From assembly GCF_001953745.1 (NCBI RefSeq), contig NZ_LWLN01000001.1, positions 496,001-560,000 on the forward strand: a DNA stretch of 64,000 nucleotides, read 5' to 3'. Source of the stretch: Natrinema saccharevitans (lineage in GTDB: Archaea > Halobacteriota > Halobacteria > Halobacteriales > Natrialbaceae). Position numbers and translations under genes: made by a program. Below are positions 60,464 through 64,000 of this stretch, in pieces (positions within the stretch are counted from its first letter, which is position 1; each line of letters opens with the position of its first letter). The notes under the pieces were generated by a model. That model had not been told where the DNA came from and did no database searches. It saw only the letters and a list, made by a program, of their open reading frames with translations.

Positions 60464-61123
60464 ATGGCGTGGAAGCGCGAGTTCGCGAGCGGACTGATCG
60501 TCATCGGTCCGATACTCGTCACGCTGTACGTTCTCTACCGCGTCTACGCGCTGGTAACCGGCATCGTGCCGATGGTCCCGATCGACGCCGTACTGAGCGG
60601 GGTGATCACGCACGCGCCGACCCGGTCGCTGGTCGTCGACGTCTCACACGCGATCGTTCCGCTCGTGTTGTTCTCCATCGTGACCGTCGCCGTCGGGTTT
60701 CTGACCCGGACCACGGTCGGTGACCTCTTCACGCGCGGCGTCGACCACGTTGCGAACCGCGTTCCGGGGTTGCGCGTCATCTACAACGCGTCGAAAGTCG
60801 CCGCCGAAACCACGTTCGGCGAGGAACAGGCGCTGCAGGAACCGGTCAGGGTCGAGAACTGGAACGGCGTCGAGGTGCCCGCGTTCAAGACCGGCCACAC
60901 GACTACCGACGGGCGGCCGGTCCTCTTTATACCGACCGCGCCGAACGTCTCCTCCGGGTTCGTCGTCGAGGCCGATCCCGACCGCGTCACCGAGACCGAC
61001 GAACGCGTCGACGAAACGCTGGCTCACGTCCTGAGCGGCGGATTCGGCGAGTCGACTCGACCCGACGGGGCGGCCCCGACGGTCCCGTTCGAGACGACCG
61101 ACGACCGCACCGACGACGAGTGA
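60464..61123 (+). CDS. DUF502-family membrane protein
   Basis: A 219-residue protein from ATG 60464 (MAWKREFASGLIVIGPILVTLYVLYRV); an ATG at 60437 would add nine residues. The DUF502 pattern comprises helix 1, a second helix pair near residues 55-85 (AIVPLVLFSIVTVAVGFL), and the conserved cytoplasmic block GLRVIYNASKVAAETTFGEEQALQEPV. VLFIPTAPNVSSGFVVEADPD follows. Function is unknown; it appears in archaea and bacteria without stable context. The C-terminus is acidic. It is convergent with the hydroxyacid dehydrogenase, 4 nt apart. Confidence 0.82.
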   Translation: MAWKREFASGLIVIGPILVTLYVLYRVYALVTGIVPMVPIDAVLSGVITHAPTRSLVVDVSHAIVPLVLFSIVTVAVGFLTRTTVGDLFTRGVDHVANRVPGLRVIYNASKVAAETTFGEEQALQEPVRVENWNGVEVPAFKTGHTTTDGRPVLFIPTAPNVSSGFVVEADPDRVTETDERVDETLAHVLSGGFGESTRPDGAAPTVPFETTDDRTDDE

Positions 61124-61127
61124 CCGA

Positions 61128-62102
61128 TCACTCGCTCGAACCCGGCCGCAAGACGACGTTTTCGAGTTCGCCGCCGGACTCGAGCGACTCGAGGTTGCCC
61201 GCGACGATATCCGCAAGCCGGTCCCAGTGCTTTGGGGTATGACCGCCGGTATGGGGCGTAATGAGGCAGTTTTCGAGGTCCCACAGCGGGTGGTCGGCCG
61301 GCAGCGGTTCGGGGTCGGTGACGTCCAGCGCCGCCCCGCGAATTCCCTCGGACTGGAGCGCCGAACGCAACGCGTCGGTGTCGACGATGCCGCCGCGGGC
61401 CGCGTTGACGATCACGGCGTTCGGGGGCAGCGTCGCCAGTTCCGCCTCGCCGACGAGCCCGCGGGTCAGGTCGTTGAGCGGGCAGGCCAGCACGACGTAG
61501 TCGCTCCGCGAGAAGGCCTCGTGGACGTCGTCCTCCTCGAATCCGAGTACCTCGTCGGTCGGGCCGCCCTTCTCGGGGGTGTAGCGGATCCCGATCGTCT
61601 CGACCTCGAACCCCTCGAGCCGCTGGACGACCGCCTGCCCGATCGAGCCCAGCCCGACGATCGTGACGGTGCTGTCGGTGAACTCGTGGGACTGGAAGTG
61701 TCGCCACTCGTTGTTTTCCTTGCGCCGCCAGCCCTCGTGGAGCCGGCGGGCGAACACGAGCATGTTGCCGATCGTCTGCTCGGCGATGCCGGGGGCGTGG
61801 ATACCGCCGGCGTTCGTCACGGTCACGCGGCGGTCGGCCAGCGCGTCCATCGGCACGTGATCGGTGCCGGCGAAGGTACACGCGAACAACTCGAGCCGGT
61901 CGGCCCGCTCGAGGAGGTCTTCGTCGATCGAGATACCGGTTACGACCCGGGCCTGCGGGATCAGTTCGCGTTCTTCCTTCGGGGTCCGCGCGAGCGCGAC
62001 GGTGCGGTCCGGCAGTCGCTCGCGCAGTCGGTCGGCGTACGATTCCATCGACAGCCCTTCCGTTCCTTCTCGGAGAACGACGACGTCCGGCTCCGGACTC
62101 AT
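61128..62102 (-). CDS. D-2-hydroxyacid dehydrogenase
   Basis: A 324-residue NAD-dependent D-2-hydroxyacid dehydrogenase. The Rossmann motif is TIVGLGSIGQAVVQRL (GxGxxG, near residue 148). Catalytic Arg is in VIVNAARGGIVDTDALRSAL, Glu in LDVTDPEPLPADHPLW and His in CLITPHTGGHTPKHW. It reduces a 2-oxoacid or oxidises a D-hydroxyacid; the exact substrate is unknown. Start ATG 62102 gives MSPEPDVVVLREGTEGL. It shares a 98-nt divergent promoter with the M20 gene at 62201, where the ACAC-N5-GTGT motif lies, so both may be coregulated. Confidence 0.92.
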   Translation of the reverse strand: MSPEPDVVVLREGTEGLSMESYADRLRERLPDRTVALARTPKEERELIPQARVVTGISIDEDLLERADRLELFACTFAGTDHVPMDALADRRVTVTNAGGIHAPGIAEQTIGNMLVFARRLHEGWRRKENNEWRHFQSHEFTDSTVTIVGLGSIGQAVVQRLEGFEVETIGIRYTPEKGGPTDEVLGFEEDDVHEAFSRSDYVVLACPLNDLTRGLVGEAELATLPPNAVIVNAARGGIVDTDALRSALQSEGIRGAALDVTDPEPLPADHPLWDLENCLITPHTGGHTPKHWDRLADIVAGNLESLESGGELENVVLRPGSSE

Positions 62103-62151
62103 TGTCCGACGATCGTCACCGACTCCCTTATCCTTTTTGTGTAGTCGTCGT

Positions 62152-62169
62152 AAACACTCATTGTGTATA
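62152..62169. promoter_or_regulatory. Motif in divergent promoter, similar to BCCT promoter
   Basis: AAACACTCATTGTGTATA contains ACAC-TCATT-GTGT and lies between the hydroxyacid dehydrogenase and M20 genes. A further TTGTGTA occurs at 62137-62143. Confidence 0.5.
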
Positions 62170-62200
62170 ATTAAGTCGCTGGGGCGCGTCACCCCCTCGC

Positions 62201-63541
62201 ATGACCGAGCCGATTCAGGACCGTCTCGTCAGCCTCCGTCGCAGTTTCCACCGCCACCCCGAGCCCGCGTGGCGCGAGTTCACCACCACGGCCCGTCTCG
62301 TCGAGGAGATCAGGGGTATCGGCGTCGACGAACTGGCCGTCGGCCCCGACGCCTACGATCCCGCCGACCGGATGGCCGTCCCCGACGCCGACCTCGAGCC
62401 GTGGATCGAACGCGCCCGCGAGCGCGGTGCGGACGAGTCACTCTTGGAGCGGATGACCGGCGGGAACACGGGCGCAGTGGCGATCCTCGAGCGCGGCGAC
62501 GGGCCGTCGATCGGCCTGCGCGTCGACATCGACGGGCTGTTCATCGAGGAGTCGACCGATCCGGATCACGATCCGGTCGACGAGGGCTTTCGCTCGGAGA
62601 TCGACGGGACGATGCACGCCTGCGGCCACGACGTCCACATGACCTGGGGGCTGGCCGTCCTCGAGTCCATCGCCGAGAGCGACTTTGCGGGCCGACTGGT
62701 GGTCTTCTTCCAGCCCGCCGAGGAGACCGGCGGCGGGGGGTGCCCAATGGCCAGGAGCGACTTCGCGAGCGGACTGGACTACCTGCTGGCGGTCCACGTC
62801 GGTCTCGATCACCCCACGGGCGAGGTGATCGCTGGGATCGAGAAGCCGCTGGCGATGTGCCACGTCGACGTGACGATCGAGGGGACCTCCGCGCACGCGG
62901 GCAAGGCCCCGAACGAGGGGGCAAACGCCATGCACGCCATGGGTTCCGGGATCGTCAACGCCTACGGTATCCCCCGTCACAGCGACGGGATGACCCGAGT
63001 CAACGTCGGCAGGGCCGAGGCCGGAACCGCGAGCAACGTCATCGCCGAACGCGCCCACATGGAGTGCGAGGCCCGCGGCGAGACGACCGCGCTGATGGAG
63101 TACACGAAACGCCGCCTCGAGCGAACGATGCGGTCCGCCGCGAAGATGCACGGCTGCCGGGCCGACGTCGAGGTCGTCAGCGAGTCGCCCCGGGCCGACA
63201 GCGACCCCGAACTGCAGGCGCTGGTGAGCGAGGTCGCCGGCGGCGTCGCGGGCGTCGATCGCGTGGTGCCGGCCGCCGACTTCGGCGCGAGCGAGGACGC
63301 CACCTTCCTGATGGAACGGGTCCAGGAAGACGGCGGGCTGGCGACGTACATGATCGTCGGCACCGACCATCCCACCAGCCACCACACCCCGACCTTCGAC
63401 GTCGACGAACGGAGCCTCCAGCACGGCGTCGACGTCCTGGTCGGAACGATTCGGGAACTCGAGGCCCGGCATCCGGTTCCGCAGGCCGACGCGGGGGACG
63501 CGACGCCGGCCGACGACGCGAGCGCGGAGGTCGGTGAATGA
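62201..63541 (+). CDS. M20-family amidohydrolase, copy 2 (candidate N-acetyl-diaminobutyrate deacetylase)
   Basis: A 446-residue M20D enzyme closely related to the protein at 50764. FHRHPEPAWREF, the zinc motif HACGHDVHMTWGLAVLESI, catalytic FQPAEETGGGG, LLAVHVGLDHPTGEVIAGIEKPLAM, and SAHAGKAPNEGANAM are present, ending DHPTSHHTPTFDVDE plus a 25-residue acidic tail. Its TGA overlaps the ATG of the threonine-dehydratase-like gene (ATGA), a translationally coupled pair. In an ectoine pathway it would remove the acetyl group left by DoeA, a job done by M20-type DoeB2 in some bacteria (from memory). That role is inferred. Confidence 0.88.
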   Translation: MTEPIQDRLVSLRRSFHRHPEPAWREFTTTARLVEEIRGIGVDELAVGPDAYDPADRMAVPDADLEPWIERARERGADESLLERMTGGNTGAVAILERGDGPSIGLRVDIDGLFIEESTDPDHDPVDEGFRSEIDGTMHACGHDVHMTWGLAVLESIAESDFAGRLVVFFQPAEETGGGGCPMARSDFASGLDYLLAVHVGLDHPTGEVIAGIEKPLAMCHVDVTIEGTSAHAGKAPNEGANAMHAMGSGIVNAYGIPRHSDGMTRVNVGRAEAGTASNVIAERAHMECEARGETTALMEYTKRRLERTMRSAAKMHGCRADVEVVSESPRADSDPELQALVSEVAGGVAGVDRVVPAADFGASEDATFLMERVQEDGGLATYMIVGTDHPTSHHTPTFDVDERSLQHGVDVLVGTIRELEARHPVPQADAGDATPADDASAEVGE

Positions 63542-64000
63542 GCGGGAGCGACGAGGCGAGCGGTGCGGACGACCCCCCGGTTACGCTCGCGGACGTCGAG
63601 GCCGCCCGCGAGCGCATCTCCGACGTCGTCCACCGGACGCCGCTGGACACCTCCCGGACCTTCGCTGAGATGAGCGGGGCGGCCGCAGTCGGACTCAAAC
63701 TCGAGACCGTCCAGCGGACCGGCTCGTTCAAGATCCGCGGTGCCTACAACAGGATGGCCCAACTCTCGACCGCGGAGCGAGAAGCGGGCGTCATCACCGC
63801 GAGCGCGGGCAACCACGCCCAGGGCGTGGCGCTGGCGGGCGACCTGCTCGGGATCGAGACGACGATCGTCGTCCCCGAGATCACTCCCGCCGCGAAGATC
63901 GAGGCCACCCGCGGCTACGGGGCCGCAGTCGTCGTCGAGGGCGAACTCTACGAGCGCTCCTACGAGTACGCCCTCGAGCGGGCCGAAGAGACGGGCGCGA
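63538..64000 (+). CDS. Threonine dehydratase-like PLP enzyme, cut by window edge (EutB candidate)
   Basis: The first 154 residues of a fold-type II PLP lyase. After an acidic leader, LADVEAARERISDVVHRTPLD, the PLP-lysine motif QRTGSFKIRGAYNRMAQL and SAGNHAQGVALAGDLLG are visible. The rest lies beyond the window. It resembles threonine ammonia-lyase (paralogue at 18107), but its ATGA coupling to the M20 gene in this locus suggests EutB, the hydroxyectoine dehydratase-like enzyme of the same family. Sequence alone does not separate the two. Confidence 0.8.
   Translation, partial: MSGSDEASGADDPPVTLADVEAARERISDVVHRTPLDTSRTFAEMSGAAAVGLKLETVQRTGSFKIRGAYNRMAQLSTAEREAGVITASAGNHAQGVALAGDLLGIETTIVVPEITPAAKIEATRGYGAAVVVEGELYERSYEYALERAEETGA

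Noticed and set aside
1-64000. CRISPR arrays, prophage or transposase genes
   Set aside because: No regularly spaced short repeats and no transposase, integrase or phage structural motifs were found. The repeats present are few, palindromic or tRNA-derived.

Overview
This is a high-GC, haloarchaeal (class Halobacteria) chromosomal window, probably from the Natrialbaceae/Natrinema-Haloterrigena group (genus is inference). The evidence is strongly acidic proteins, TATA elements about 27 nt before start codons (leaderless transcripts), Tat-lipoproteins, a PGF-CTERM surface protein, a Bat-type HTH regulator, archaeal SepF, aRF1 and CDP-archaeol synthase. No rRNA, CRISPR array or intact transposase was seen; there is one tRNA (Ser-GGA).

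Layout. 1-23 kb is mostly housekeeping: an MFS exporter, RtcA, KDG kinase, an RNB ribonuclease, an ABC exporter pair, a PUA protein, a CBS gene with no normal start codon, SepF, citrate synthase, threonine ammonia-lyase, RidA, and tRNA-Ser followed by degenerate copies of its own 3' end. 23-34 kb is a coherent island: five near-perfect TTAGG-N4-CCTAA operators (DtxR/IdeR/SirR-type metal boxes) precede a Tat-lipoprotein/GMC dehydrogenase pair, a polyprenyl-phosphate-type GT2, a ferric-type binding protein-permease-GT83-like glycosyltransferase operon, an RGP-like glycosyltransferase and a flippase-like protein. A sugar epimerase follows. This looks like an iron-responsive unit joining iron uptake to lipid-linked glycan synthesis. 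34-41 kb holds aRF1, a MinD-family ATPase, ArgS, a Nudix enzyme and an inverted pair of dispersed repeats.

41-64 kb is dominated by amino-acid and compatible-solute catabolism: a threonine synthase-like enzyme, an AstE/AspA-family deacylase, proline dehydrogenase, an APC-Usp transporter, a diaminobutyrate-type aminotransferase with RidA, two M20 amidohydrolases, a BCCT carrier, a second class III aminotransferase, an ectoine hydrolase (DoeA/EutD)-like M24 protein, glutamate dehydrogenase, a D-2-hydroxyacid dehydrogenase and, at the edge, a threonine-dehydratase-like protein (EutB candidate). Together these resemble an archaeal ectoine/hydroxyectoine degradation locus. Shared promoter motifs, including an identical 12-mer before the aminotransferase and DoeA-like genes, suggest coordinated control.

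Small-scale structure includes leaderless mini-ORFs overlapping the KDG kinase and BCCT starts, palindromes that begin exactly at TGA stop codons, an 84-bp inverted-repeat element, a frameshifted HTH paralogue and a hydrolase remnant.
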